From NCBI GenBank assembly GCA_947090765.1, contig OX352322.1, positions 4,137,501 through 4,201,500 of the forward strand: a stretch of 64,000 nucleotides of DNA. The letters are read 5' to 3'. The notes under the pieces are model-generated. The model was not told the DNA's origin. It ran no database searches and saw only the letters and a program-made list of their open reading frames with translations. The position numbers and the translations under genes are program-made. Shown in pieces: positions 27,101 through 34,939 of this stretch. This stretch comes from Pseudomonas sp. MM223 (GTDB lineage Bacteria; Pseudomonadota; Gammaproteobacteria; Pseudomonadales; Pseudomonadaceae). Numbering within the stretch: position 1 is the stretch's first letter; each line of letters starts with the position of its first letter.

Positions 27101-28933
27101 TTGGCGGGTAACGCCGCGGATGATCGCGCCAGCTGCCTCGTCGGCGGTGGCACCGCTGCCGGCAAATGCCAGCGGGTTGAGGAAGGCGGCAATCAGGCCC
27201 AGTTGCTGGTCAGGGTTGTCGGGGTCGGCAGACACCGGGTTGAACGCCGGGTCGAAGCGGTCGACGGTTTCGGTCAGCATCGAGTGGCCGAAGCGGTACA
27301 CCACATGGGCGAACTCGGCGAGGATGGCCGGGTTGATCGACGTGTCGTAGCCGTTGGGGGCCAGGAACTCGTCAATCTGTGGCTGGATGGTACGGGCAAA
27401 TTCTTCGAACACCAGGTGCTGGTACTGCATTTCGGTGCCGAACTTGGCCGCCTGGAACAGCCGCTCACCGTCCCACACCAGCGCGCCGATGCCGGCAGGC
27501 GTGGTGGGGATGGCGGCAACGTCGTCGATCAGCCACTCGTTGAGAAACGCCAGGTCGCCTGCGGCCAGCAGGGTGTCCTTGGTCTGCTGCACCAGGCGGT
27601 TGTGCTCGGAGTGGAACACGTGGTGCACGGCGGTCAAGCCGATGTTTTCGTTCACCCGGCCGTCACCCGCGATGTAGTGGGCGTCGAGCAGTTCGTTGTC
27701 GTAGGTCAGGTTGTTGCCACCAGGGCCCACCGGCTGCGCGTTGCCAACGGCGGTGTCGGTGTCGGCCTGCAGCACGCCCCCCACTACCACAGGGGCAGCA
27801 TTATGGGCGATGTCGTCAAGGAAGCCGTGCCCGGTACTCACGGCATTGGCCAGGCTGATCGGTGCGGCGCGGTTGCCTTCGACCAGTTGGGTGACGTCGT
27901 CGGCGGTGCCGGCAATGCCGTCGGCGCCGTTGTTCACGCGCATTACCACCTGCGGCATGCCGTTAGGCCCGCGCAGGAAGTTGCCGTAGGCATCGGTGGC
28001 CAGCAACGGCACGCTGTGCACGTCGGCGTCGGTCAGGTTGATGCCCAGCAGGTCACGGGCCTGGGCCTTGACCACCGCCCAGGTGGCCATGCCGCCGTTT
28101 TCGCTGTTGCCATCGTCAGCGGTGCCGAACTTGCCGTCCGCGCCAAGGTCGCGGTTGGTGATCAGCCGGCCCGTGGCCACCGGGTCACCTGCGCTATCGA
28201 GCGTGTACTCGCGCAGGAAAACCTGGTGCGAGGGGTGCGAGCTGTAGGTCTGGCTCTGGTCCACGAACGGCGAAGTGGTGTTGGGCTGGCTATCGTCGGC
28301 CGTGCCCACCACGCCGTCGGCACCGGCGGTGCGTACGGCGCGTGACAGCACCATGAAGTTGGTCGGGCTGCCGGCCACGTACAGCGGGTCGTCCGGGCGC
28401 AGCGGTATGAACACGATGTCGGTGCTGCTCTTGGTGACCAGGTCCAGGCCGTGGTCGAAGAACTGCCCAAAGAAGGTCATCCAGGCATTGAAGCCGGCCG
28501 TCAGGCCCACGTCTGGCGAGACGTTGGGGATGAAGAACACCGGCTTGTCGTCGGCAGTGCCGAACACACCATCGATACCGGGGCTTATCACTGGGGCGGC
28601 GCCGCCATTGGCCTCGACCGCAGCCGGGTTGTTGGCGGTCTGGTCGACGATCAGGTTGCTGATGGTGCGCGGTTGCGAATCGACGACGTTGCCGGTGCCC
28701 ACGTAGTTGGCACGGTAGGACGCATCGAGCAGGCGCAGGAACGAATTGTCGGCAGCGCCGAATTCACTCTGCCCGGCCACCAGGTTGTTGAAGCTGCCAT
28801 CGACAGTGCGCAGGCCGAACGGCACCTGGCTGTTGGGCAGCAGGTCGATCAGGCTGGCGCCATCAGCATGGGCTTCGGCGATGAAGATTTGTTTGAGGAT
28901 GAATTCCAGGTCCGACTTGCTGAAATTGGCCAT
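18107..28933 (-). CDS. pepA: Secreted two-domain animal-type heme peroxidase with RTX repeats (PepA-like)
   Basis: 3608 residues from the ATG at 28933 (MANFSKSDLEF, GAGG upstream); a 42-codon extension is open but not needed. Two homologous peroxidase modules start near residues 1 and 1496. Each keeps the distal Asp-His of FFGQFFDHGLD (His161, His1699), the R-x-x-E of GDGRVNE (Arg426/Glu429, Arg1959/Glu1962) and the proximal His of YRFGHSML (His550, His2084). Ten exact GxDGxx[GN][TN]xDD motifs match the PERCAL calcium motif described for P. putida PepA. RTX-type GGxGxD repeats follow each module and fill about 3166-3530, after a stretch of beta-sandwich repeats. There is no signal peptide; the C-terminus fits type I secretion, and the exporter genes are divergent next door. 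Extracellular oxidation, perhaps in root colonisation or competition, is inferred. Confidence 0.92.
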   Translation of the reverse strand: MANFSKSDLEFILKQIFIAEAHADGASLIDLLPNSQVPFGLRTVDGSFNNLVAGQSEFGAADNSFLRLLDASYRANYVGTGNVVDSQPRTISNLIVDQTANNPAAVEANGGAAPVISPGIDGVFGTADDKPVFFIPNVSPDVGLTAGFNAWMTFFGQFFDHGLDLVTKSSTDIVFIPLRPDDPLYVAGSPTNFMVLSRAVRTAGADGVVGTADDSQPNTTSPFVDQSQTYSSHPSHQVFLREYTLDSAGDPVATGRLITNRDLGADGKFGTADDGNSENGGMATWAVVKAQARDLLGINLTDADVHSVPLLATDAYGNFLRGPNGMPQVVMRVNNGADGIAGTADDVTQLVEGNRAAPISLANAVSTGHGFLDDIAHNAAPVVVGGVLQADTDTAVGNAQPVGPGGNNLTYDNELLDAHYIAGDGRVNENIGLTAVHHVFHSEHNRLVQQTKDTLLAAGDLAFLNEWLIDDVAAIPTTPAGIGALVWDGERLFQAAKFGTEMQYQHLVFEEFARTIQPQIDEFLAPNGYDTSINPAILAEFAHVVYRFGHSMLTETVDRFDPAFNPVSADPDNPDQQLGLIAAFLNPLAFAGSGATADEAAGAIIRGVTRQLGNEIDEFVTEALRNNLLGLPLDLPALNIARGRDTGIPSLNEARREFYAATGDSQLKPYISWADFADHLKHPASLINFIAAYGTHSTITGATTEADKRAAAVALVLGGSGSPLDRLDFLNGTGAYANVTLAGKDGIAGTADDITGVTVTGVDAIDFWVGGLAEKKMPFGGMLGSSFNFVFETQLEALQNGDRFYYLSRTAGMNFGTELENNSFAKLIMLNSDVTHLSNTVFLTPTFTLEVNQANQFTGLGADGKADPTGGIEINGVEIVPLVIRDNPDTVGPDANYLHYTGEDHVVLGGTAGNDIIISGDGDDTVYGDAGDDVLEGGAGNDAVLGGAGDDIITDAFGDNRLEGNAGNDVIVAGSMLAAGNLILGGDGQDFIITTEDISTTFGGQGDDFILGAKTNLPPTGNEGDDWIEKGTQDGAPGDNFAPLLGDEVVGNDIFVGGGGFDEMIGEGGDDIFVGSDAQDKMDGMSGFDWITNKNDKVGVTVDLSLAALAQPHGNAPNQNAGVFNPVGASPASILDRFAEVEGVSGSNYADVLKGDNVDAVTILNHGGATGSALTNVALIRGLQQFLADAGLPTTGFATGNIMLGGNGSDLIEGRGGDDLIDGDKWLNVRIAVYAPGDVNHTGPEIASFDSMVDMIPFMLDRTYNPGQLKAVREILPGTSTGGAAFDTAIFSGVQSEYVVTQNTKGTADVADDVWTVTDTVAGRDGVDTLLHIERLQFADSQRVLVTGVNAQPTGSPTITDGNGAALTVGDLLTVSVAGVRDADNISAGNPLGTLGDRSVSYYWQFEADPGSGVFEDIILLPAGDLAFQSADGTAFKVSPDLAGLSLRVKAIYQDAHGTTEILYSAPTAVVAAGAPVVPTPATPVVDATAGGEGLHMVRSDLNFILDQIKIAEADAAGQDILSLIPNIRAPLGLRAVDGSNNNLMNLNGNNHTQFGAADNVFPRLTDPVFNPAEGAPAGFFGPGSPAIPGSSYQQTSGPVFDSQPRTISNLIVDQTSNNPAAYATAYDPGADGVLNFGTPGNDDVLKDGVRIVASPGMDGKFGTTDDHDVYLFENTAADAGLSAPFNAWMTFFGQFFDHGLDLVTKGGSGTIYIPLQPDDPLYVEGGFTNFMVVTRATNLPGPDGILGNADDIHEHTNTTTPFVDQNQTYSSHPSHQVFLRAYMMTDDGPVATGRLITNRDLGADGKFGTADDTEIGGMATWKVVKAQARDVLGINLTDADVDNVPLLATDAYGNFIKGPNGYPMVVMKGLDGIAGTADDQQVEGNPLAPISLTNAVRTGHQFLADIAHNAVPVFSGGVLAPDADSVAGNAVPVNPQTGANLAYDNELLDAHYIAGDGRVNENIGLTAVHAIFHSEHNRLVAQTMDTVLDSHDLAFLNEWLLNPVTALPVTPTEIDALVWNGERLFQAAKFGTEMQYQHLVFEEFARTVQPRVDLFFAPTQVYDVDLDASIVAEFAHTVYRFGHSMLTETVDRFDVDFNVIKDPASANPDQQLGLIAAFLNPLAYAASGVTPEDATSAIVRGVTRQGGNEIDEFVTEALRNNLLGLPLDLPAINIARGRDVGIPSLNAVRRDIYGQTGDTQLKPYTSWVDLVQHLKHPESLINFIAAYGTHSSITGATTLLEKRTAAMALVFGGDGAPADRLDFLNSSGTWANVTLPGKDGVLGTADDLKAVTITGVDAIDLWIGGLAEEKTPFGGMLGSTFNFVFENQMEKLQDGDRFYYLERTSGLSMNAELESNSFAKLIMANSSATHLPGLVFSDPGFYLELDQSKQYNDGLGHADPLGENGEQVVFRDSPLTVGPDTNYIRYAGAEHIVLGGTNGDDILVSSEGDDTVWGDAGNDRIEGGDGNDQLRGGAGDDIISDMGGDDNIQGGDGNDVLHGGNGVNLIIGGFGNDFIVTGEDASEAIGGQGNDFILGSKANEQDMGNEGDDWIEKGTSDGAPGDNFDPLGNDPIIGNDVFIGGNENDKFNGEGGDDIMVGSLGFGDRYIGGSGYDWATFKDLAQGVTIDYSDRFFDVPPVPGSGASALVRFDIMEGLSGSAHGDFLRGDNEDATSLPTAGATGSVLTNISLINGLSSLLAAGATFYDGGNIILGGSGSDLIEGRGGDDILDGDKWLNVRISVRANHDGTGPEIASFNSMEPMVPLMLNGTYNPGQLVIVREILNGTDNYDTAVFSGVATDYSVVVDGNSVIVTDLVAGRDGVDHLTGIERLQFSDRSQASGVGTAVNAGPAGHLVILDDATGVRDDTPVTGQLLRVTPLAVHDADNVSAANLTGAVNGPVAYYWQVEALPGSGVYEDITFVAAGEVQRAIGSTYRVTDDVAGLSIRVRAVYQDAKGTLEIVDSSPNSAPSAGPTVTGLLVQNQTLTANPAAIVDADGLSNPQFTFQWQSNRGVGWVNIAGAIGSTFVLTQAQVGQNMRVVVSYVDDFGVHESVASDILDPVANVNDAPTGAVLISDTTPDRGQTLTALTGGIADLDGVGAFSFQWQQGTGGTFSNIVGATAATFTPGFAQGNQQLRVIVRYTDGFGTLESLTSAATAAVAVPPGVTLVGTNAANTLTGGVGDDVISGLGGNDTLNGLGGADQLFGGLGNDILNGGDDPDLLNGDDGNDTLNGGLGADAMNGGAGNDTFVVDNTGDTVTEALNGGTDLVQTSLASYTLGANVESLTYTGSSAFTGTGNALANTITGGAGNDLLNGGTGADRLVGGVGNDTYVVDDAGDVVVEANGAGTDLVRTTLASYTMAANIENLTYTGVGNFTGTGNGLANIINGAAGNDTLSGDGGNDILNGNAGNDTLNGDAGNDQLFGGLGVDRLNGGGGDDSLDGGDGNDTLLGDAGNDTLLGGIGDDSLDGGNGNDTLQGGDGNDTLFGDVGTDTLIGGAGNDFLNGAAGNDTVVGGAGNDTMMATDGNDVFQFAAGFGNDLIINFDAIAAGGQDRLDITALNITAATFAASVIIADVGADTLVNIGAADSIRLVGVADATTVTAADFILAG

Positions 28934-29417
28934 TGCAATTGCCCTCGATCTTTCGGGAGAAATCACAGGGCAACAGGGTCCATCCCGCGCCCAGTCAGTG
29001 TTGACGTGCGCAGTTGTTGTTTCGGTTTTTTGTAGATTCGAGAGTGAACGCGCTTCCACAGTGATCGCGCAAACCTTCGGAAACAGAGCAAGTCAGTTGC
29101 CCCACACGGACCGTGTTCAGATTCGTTACAGGTCCGAATACATCAGACTAAAGTCGTAGGCGAAACCCTTGTCAATATCTCGTCAAAAAAATAGCCACCC
29201 ATGAGAATGCGTTGCAACTCGCTGTTTTAAAGAGACTTATGAAAAGTTCAAAGAATTTATAGAGCAAAAAGATATTACCGAATGTTTCGTTGCAACCTAC
29301 GCTGCTGCTTATAACAAGACCGCAGCGGCCAACCGCCTGCGGGCCGACCAGAAGCCACGACTACCGCTGTACGGGGCGCCGCAAGGGCTCCCCGTTTTGT
29401 GAAAAGGGAGGCCTTCG
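28934..29417. other. Divergent intergenic region, AT-rich centre
   Basis: 484 bp between pepA and its secretion operon. About 29150-29300 is much richer in A and T than the surroundings, with runs such as CAAAAAAATAG and GAGCAAAAAGATATT. That suggests promoters or a silencer-type (H-NS/MvaT) target. A partial hairpin GGGGCGCCGCAAGGGCTCCCC followed by GTTTTG lies at about 29375-29400, then GGGAGG as ribosome site of the ABC gene. I could not assign -35/-10 boxes with confidence. Confidence 0.5.
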
Positions 29418-31154
29418 ATGCACAAGCCGCCGCGTACCCGTTCCGAGCTGGCCGACGTGTTGTTTCGCCTGCGCCGCAGCTTCTACGCCCTGGCCGCCTT
29501 CAGCGGCGTGATAAACGTCATGATGTTGACGCCAGCGGTGTACATGCTGCAGGTGTATGACCGCGCCCTGGTCAGCCGCAACGTCACCACCCTGGGCATG
29601 CTCACCCTGCTGGTGGTCGGGTTGTTCCTGCTGATGTCGGCACTGGAGATGACCCGTACCCGCGTACTGATCCGGGTCGGCAACTGCGTGGACATGGAAC
29701 TCAACCGACGCATCTTCAGCGCCGCCTTCGAGCGCAACCTGAGCCGCGCCGGCGGCAACCCGGCCCAGGCCCTGCAAGACCTGGCGCAGGTGCGGCAGTT
29801 TCTGACCGGCAACGGCCTGTTTGCCTTCTTCGACGCCCCCTGGACGCCGATCTACCTGGTGGTCTGCTACTTGATCCACCCTTGGCTCGGGCTGGTCACC
29901 ACGATCGGCTCGTTGACCTTGATGGGCCTGGCCTACCTCACTGAAAAGGCCACGCAAAAACCGCTGGCCGAAGCCAACCAGGCGTCAATGTCGTCGGCCA
30001 GCTACGCCAACAACAACCTGCGCAACGCCGAAGTGATCGAGGCCATGGGCATGCTGCCGTCAATCGGCAAGCGCTGGTACCAGGGCCACTTGCGCATTCT
30101 GCAAATGCAGACCCTGGCCTCCGACCGTGCGGCGCTGATCAGCAGCACCGGGCGCTTTGTGCGCATCACCCTGCAGTCGGTGATCCTGGGTACCGGCGCA
30201 CTGCTGGCGATTGAAGGCAAGATCACCCCCGGCATGATGATCGCCTGCTCGATCCTGACCGGCCGCGCCCTGGGCCCGGTAGAACAGGTGATTGCCTCAT
30301 GGAAGCAACTGCTGGGCTGCCGTTTGGCCTGGGGCCGGCTCAACGACCTGCTGCAAGACTACCCGCAACGGCCACCGAGCATGTCGCTGCAACGGCCGAT
30401 GGGCATGCTGGCGGTGGAAAACGTGATTGCCGGCGCCCCTGGCACCCCCACCAGCATCGTGCGCGGGGTGAGCTTCAGCCTGGTCCCGGGTGAGAGCCTG
30501 GGCATCATCGGCCCTTCGGCCTCAGGCAAGTCCACCCTCGCCCGCCTGTTGGTGGGTGTATGGCCAGCCCAGGCCGGCAAGGTGCGCCTGGACGGGGCCG
30601 ACATCTTTACCTGGAACAAGGCCGAACTGGGCCCGTGGCTGGGCTACCTGCCGCAGGACGTGGAACTGTTCGAGGGCACCATCGCCGAAAACATCGCACG
30701 CTTTGCCGAAGTGGACAGCGATGCGGTGATCCGCGCCGCCCGCAGCAGCGGCGTGCACGACATGATCCTGCACTTCCCGCAGGGTTACGACACCCGCCTG
30801 GCAGCCGACGGCACTCCGCTTTCCGGCGGCCAGAAGCAACGCATCGCCCTGGCCCGCGCGCTGTACGGCGAGCCCAACCTGGTGGTACTGGACGAGCCCA
30901 ACGCCAACCTCGATGACGTCGGTGAGAAGGCCCTGGTCGATGCACTGGCCGAATTGAAGGCGCGCGGTGCCACGGTGATCCTGATTTCCCACCGGCCCAA
31001 TGTGCTGTGCGCCGTAGACAAGATTCTGATGCTGCGTGACGGCACGGTGCACATGCTCGGCAGCCGTGACGAAGTGTTTGCGGCGCTGCGCAAGGCCAGC
31101 GTGATTCCAGCGGCCAATTCGGCCCCGCTGGCTTCGGTAAAAGTACGGGAGTAA
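29418..31154 (+). CDS. Type I secretion ABC transporter (PrtD/AprD type)
   Basis: 578 residues. An exporter membrane domain (about 20-310) is followed by an ATPase domain: Walker A GPSASGKST, signature LSGGQKQ, Walker B LVVLDEPNANLD, switch His in LISHRPN. No C39 peptidase or C39-like domain precedes the membrane part, as in AprD/PrtD rather than HlyB. It energises export of the RTX protein PepA from the cytoplasm. Divergent from pepA and first of a three-gene operon (ABC, adaptor, outer membrane channel). Confidence 0.92.
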   Translation: MHKPPRTRSELADVLFRLRRSFYALAAFSGVINVMMLTPAVYMLQVYDRALVSRNVTTLGMLTLLVVGLFLLMSALEMTRTRVLIRVGNCVDMELNRRIFSAAFERNLSRAGGNPAQALQDLAQVRQFLTGNGLFAFFDAPWTPIYLVVCYLIHPWLGLVTTIGSLTLMGLAYLTEKATQKPLAEANQASMSSASYANNNLRNAEVIEAMGMLPSIGKRWYQGHLRILQMQTLASDRAALISSTGRFVRITLQSVILGTGALLAIEGKITPGMMIACSILTGRALGPVEQVIASWKQLLGCRLAWGRLNDLLQDYPQRPPSMSLQRPMGMLAVENVIAGAPGTPTSIVRGVSFSLVPGESLGIIGPSASGKSTLARLLVGVWPAQAGKVRLDGADIFTWNKAELGPWLGYLPQDVELFEGTIAENIARFAEVDSDAVIRAARSSGVHDMILHFPQGYDTRLAADGTPLSGGQKQRIALARALYGEPNLVVLDEPNANLDDVGEKALVDALAELKARGATVILISHRPNVLCAVDKILMLRDGTVHMLGSRDEVFAALRKASVIPAANSAPLASVKVRE

Positions 31155-31160
31155 CCGATC

Positions 31161-32501
31161 ATGCAGATCACTCAACACTCCGAATTGATTCCCGCCGAAG
31201 CCAAAAACCTGATCGACCTGGACGTGGGCCGGCCGGCACGCTGGGGCGTGTGGATGGTGATCGCCGGTTTTGGCGGTTTCTTGCTGTGGTCTTGCCTGGC
31301 GCCCCTGGACGCAGGCGTGGTTGCCACCGGCACGGTCAAGGTCACCAGCAACCGCAAGGCAGTGCAGCACCTGAGCGGTGGCACGGTCGAGGCGATCCTG
31401 GTGCGCGAAGGCGACCTGGTCAGGAAAGGCCAGGAGGTGGTACGCCTGGACGCGTTGCGCGCCGTGGCCGAGCAAGGCGCGCTCAGTGCCCAGTACATCG
31501 TCAGCAAGACCGTGGAAAACCGCCTGGAAGCCGAACGCGATGGCCGCGATACCGTCACCTTCGACCCGGCCCTGCTCAAGCACTACGCCAATGACCCACG
31601 CCTGCTGGCGGCCATGGACCTGCAACAGCGCCTGCTCGATACCCGCCGTGCCGGCCTTGCCGGTGAGCTAAGCATCCTCGAAGAAAACCTTGCCGCCTCG
31701 GCCGTGCAACTCAAGGGCCTGCAGCAGGTGTACGGCGCCCGCGCCTCGCAAATCGGCTTCCTGAACCAGGAGCTGCAAGGCACCCGGGTGCTGGCCGCCG
31801 AAGGCTATGTACCACGCAACCGCCTGCTGGAACTGGAGCGCAGCAATGCCGACCTGTCCGCCGGCCAGGCCGAAAACCTCAACAACATTGCCCGCGCACG
31901 CAGCCAGGCCACCGAAATCAAACTGCGCATGCTGCAGCGCCAGCACGACTACCTGAAGGAAGTGGAATCGCAACTGACCGACACCGCGAAGGAAAACACC
32001 ACCCTGGCCGACCGCTTGCGCGCACTGGACTACGAAGTGACCCACACGGTGATCCGCTCGCCAATCGACGGCATGGTCCAGGGCCTGAGCATCGCCACAG
32101 TCGGCGGCATCATCCAGCCTGGCGCCAAGATCATGGAAGTGGTACCGCTCGACCAGCCGCTGCAGGTAGACGCGATGATCCCGGTGCAGGCCATCGACAA
32201 GATGGTGCCTGGCCTGGATGTGGACATCGCCTTCCCGGCTTTCAACCACGCGCAGACGCCAAACATACCTGGGCGGGTGAAGACCATTTCCGCCGACCGC
32301 CTGCTCGACGAAGAAAGCAAGCAGCCGTTCTACCTGGCCCAAGTAGAGGTGACGCCGGCCGGTATGGGCCTGCTGGGCAGCAACCACATCCGCCCCGGCA
32401 TGCCCGCCACCGTCACCATCAAGACCGGCGAGCGCAACCTGCTCAGCTACCTGCTCAAACCCATGCTCGAACGCGTAGACGCCGCGTTCAAGGAGCAATG
32501 A
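31161..32501 (+). CDS. HlyD/AprE-type membrane fusion protein
   Basis: 446 residues, 6 bases after the ABC gene, with GGAG in the upstream stop region. A single membrane segment lies at about residues 30-55. Then come a split lipoyl/barrel-sandwich domain (GTVKVTSNRKAVQHLSGGTVEAILVREGD...HTVIRSPIDGMVQGLSIATVGG), a long alpha-helical hairpin (about 100-285) and the C-terminal beta-barrel with the HlyD family stretch LLGSNHIRPGMPATVTIKTGERNLLSYLLKP. It bridges the ABC exporter and the outer membrane channel in the periplasm. Confidence 0.92.
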   Translation: MQITQHSELIPAEAKNLIDLDVGRPARWGVWMVIAGFGGFLLWSCLAPLDAGVVATGTVKVTSNRKAVQHLSGGTVEAILVREGDLVRKGQEVVRLDALRAVAEQGALSAQYIVSKTVENRLEAERDGRDTVTFDPALLKHYANDPRLLAAMDLQQRLLDTRRAGLAGELSILEENLAASAVQLKGLQQVYGARASQIGFLNQELQGTRVLAAEGYVPRNRLLELERSNADLSAGQAENLNNIARARSQATEIKLRMLQRQHDYLKEVESQLTDTAKENTTLADRLRALDYEVTHTVIRSPIDGMVQGLSIATVGGIIQPGAKIMEVVPLDQPLQVDAMIPVQAIDKMVPGLDVDIAFPAFNHAQTPNIPGRVKTISADRLLDEESKQPFYLAQVEVTPAGMGLLGSNHIRPGMPATVTIKTGERNLLSYLLKPMLERVDAAFKEQ

Positions 32502-32502
32502 C

Positions 32503-33830
32503 ATGAAACGCCCGTGCCTGATGTTGTGCCTGCTGGGGGTGGCCGTACAGGCCAGTGCCATGGACCTGAAACAAGCCTGGGACCTGCTGCAGTACCAAGG
32601 CCCGATCTACCGCGCTGCGGTGCACGAAAAAGAAGCCGGCAGCGAAAACCGCGCCATCGGCGAGGCCGGTCTGCTGCCGCAGATCAACGCATCGGCTTAC
32701 TTCAACAGGGTCAACGGCAGCCAGCGCCAGAACGGCCAGGACAACGACCTGGACTATGACTCCAAGGGCGCCAATGTGCGCCTGCGCCAACCGCTGTTCA
32801 ACAAGCAGAAGATGGCCGAGTATCGCCAGGGCCAGCAACGGGCCGACTACAGCGTGGCGGTGTTCGACGCCAAGAGCCAGGACGCTGCGGTACGCCTGGC
32901 CGACGCCTACTTCGACGTGCTGCTGGCCAGCGAAACCATTACCCTGGCCAAGGCCAAGCTGAATGCCTTCGAAGAGCAGCTGGCTTCGGCGAAACGGCGC
33001 AAGGAGCTGGGCGCCGGCACCATCACCGACGTCGATGAGTCGGTGGCCCGCCGCGACCTGGCCGAGGCCGACCTGATCGACGCCCAGGACAACCTGGTCA
33101 ACGCCCGCCGCAAGCTGGAGGAATACATCGGTGAAACCCCTGAATCGCTGACCACCTTGCAGCCAGGCTTCAGCACGCCACCGCTGATGCCGGGCAACCT
33201 GCAGGACTGGTTGGTCAAGGCCCAGGCCGACAGCCCGCTGATTCACGCGCGCCGGCACAGCTACGAGCTGGCCGAAGAAGAAGTGAAACGTGCCCGCGCC
33301 GGGCACTACCCAACCCTGGATTTCGTCGCGGGCTACAACGCCGGCAGCAGCCAGTCGATTTCCGAACTTGACCAGCGCAACCACTACAGCTCGATCGGCC
33401 TGGAGCTGAATATTCCGCTGTACAGCGGTGGCAGCACCAGCGCCCTGACGCGCCAGGCCAGCGCCAACAGCCCAAGGCCCTGGATGAACTGGACGCTACC
33501 CGCCAGGAGGTGATTTCCGGCACTACCCGCGAGTACCGCGGCGTGCAGAGCGGCGCCTTGCGCATTCATGCGCTGGAAAAGGCCGTGGCTTCCAACGAGC
33601 GCTCGCTGACCTCGACCCGCAAGGGCTTCAAGGAAGGCGGCACCAGCACCAACTCGGATGTGCTCAATGCCGAAGAACTGCTGTTCGACGCCCGCCATGA
33701 TCTGTTCGAGGCCAAGCTGAACTACCTGATGTCGCGGCTGCGGCTGGCGTCCTCGGTAGGTAGCCTGGGGGATGATGATATCCAGCAGGTCAACGACTAC
33801 CTGGGGCCGGAACTGATGGTGAGCAACTGA
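32503..33830 (+). pseudogene. TolC-like outer membrane channel of the type I system, frameshifted
   Basis: The signal peptide MKRPCLMLCLLGVAVQASA and the TolC-family helical repeats read normally up to LYSGGSTSALTRQASA. The frame then changes near 33464 and the first frame stops at 33513. The C-terminal half (QQPKALDELDATRQEVISGT...DYLGPELMVSN) continues in another frame to 33830. Adding one C to GCGCCAACAG restores a 442-residue protein of usual AprF length. Without this channel PepA export would need another TolC. It is either a real lesion or a sequencing error; the clean conservation on both sides favours a very recent or artefactual change. Confidence 0.85.
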
Positions 33831-33854
33831 TGAATACCTGAACGCATGCTCTAT

Positions 33855-33953
33855 CCCTGTAGGAGCAGCCTTGTGCTGCGAAGTGGCCCTTAAAACCGAC
33901 AGATCTCCATCGACCATAAGGGCCTCTTCGCAGCACAAGGCTGCTCCTACAGA
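33855..33953. repeat. Inverted pair of type B REP-like elements
   Basis: Arms at 33855-33889 and 33919-33953 (GTAGGAGCAGCCTTGTGCTG and reverse complement), a variant with AGCAGC in place of AGCGGC, after the secretion operon. Confidence 0.8.
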
Positions 33954-34059
33954 GTGCCGAGGTGGGCACGGTCATCAGTGTCAGGGCTACAAGTCTACGA
34001 TAGCTGCGACGCATTTCTTCGCGTTATGATCGGTCACCCTGCCGCGGACGCCCTGCCCC

Positions 34060-34923
34060 ATGCCCGTAGACCTTCAAGCCTTGTACCCCAGGTTGATCCA
34101 CCTGATGCTGGACACCGTGTTCGTGGTCGACAGGGACAACCAGATCGTCTTCGTCAGCGATGCCTGCGAGGCGCTGCTGGGTTACAAGCCCTGTGAAATG
34201 ATCGGTACACCGATCACCGACTACATGCACCCTGACGACCTCGCGGCCACGCGTGCGTCAATTGTGCGGGTGATGAACGGCCAGCCCCACTACGACTTCC
34301 GTAACCGCTATGTGCGCAAGGATGGCGGTATCGTGCACATCCTGTGGGCAGCCAGCTGGTCCGAAGAGGCTCAGGCGCGTATCGGCGTGGCGCGGGATGT
34401 GACCGCCTTGCGCCAAGCCGAAGATGAACTGCGCTTCCTCGCCCATCACGACCCGCTGACCCGGCTGGCCAACCGGGCCATGTTCAATGAACGGCTGGAC
34501 AGTGCCCTTGCCACCGCACGCCAGCAAAATGGCACGCTGGCGTTGCTGTTTCTGGACATCAACGACTTCAAGGAAATCAACGATGTGCACGGGCATGCTG
34601 TCGGTGACCGGGTGCTGTGCACGCTTGCGCAGCGGCTGGAAGCCTGCGTACGTGCAACCGACACGGTGGCGCGCATGGGCGGTGACGAGTTCACCGTGCT
34701 GTTGACCGATTGCCCGTCGCCAGAGGCCATTGCCGAGCAGGTAGCGCGCATCCTGGCGGTCATGGCCGAGCCACTCGGCCTGGAGTTGCCTGGCATCGAT
34801 GCGCCGTCCTGCAGCATCGGTGTGGCGTGTTTCCCTTACGATGGCCACGATGCCGACATGCTGCTACGCCATGCCGATGGGGATATGTACCGGATCAAGC
34901 GAAAACACACGGCCACCCGGTAA
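34060..34923 (+). CDS. PAS-GGDEF diguanylate cyclase
   Basis: 287 residues. The PAS sensor domain (about 8-125, FVVDRDNQIVFVSDACEALLGY) feeds a GGDEF domain (about 125-285). The active-site GGDEF is intact at 207-211, and the inhibitory RxxD (Arg198-Asp201) sits five residues upstream, so synthesis of cyclic di-GMP with product inhibition is expected. There is no EAL domain, no membrane segment and no visible heme or flavin motif, so the ligand of the PAS is unknown. It follows the peroxidase secretion operon in the same direction after a REP pair. A link to surface attachment is inference. Confidence 0.9.
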   Translation: MPVDLQALYPRLIHLMLDTVFVVDRDNQIVFVSDACEALLGYKPCEMIGTPITDYMHPDDLAATRASIVRVMNGQPHYDFRNRYVRKDGGIVHILWAASWSEEAQARIGVARDVTALRQAEDELRFLAHHDPLTRLANRAMFNERLDSALATARQQNGTLALLFLDINDFKEINDVHGHAVGDRVLCTLAQRLEACVRATDTVARMGGDEFTVLLTDCPSPEAIAEQVARILAVMAEPLGLELPGIDAPSCSIGVACFPYDGHDADMLLRHADGDMYRIKRKHTATR

Positions 34924-34939
34924 CGATACCCCGCTGCGC

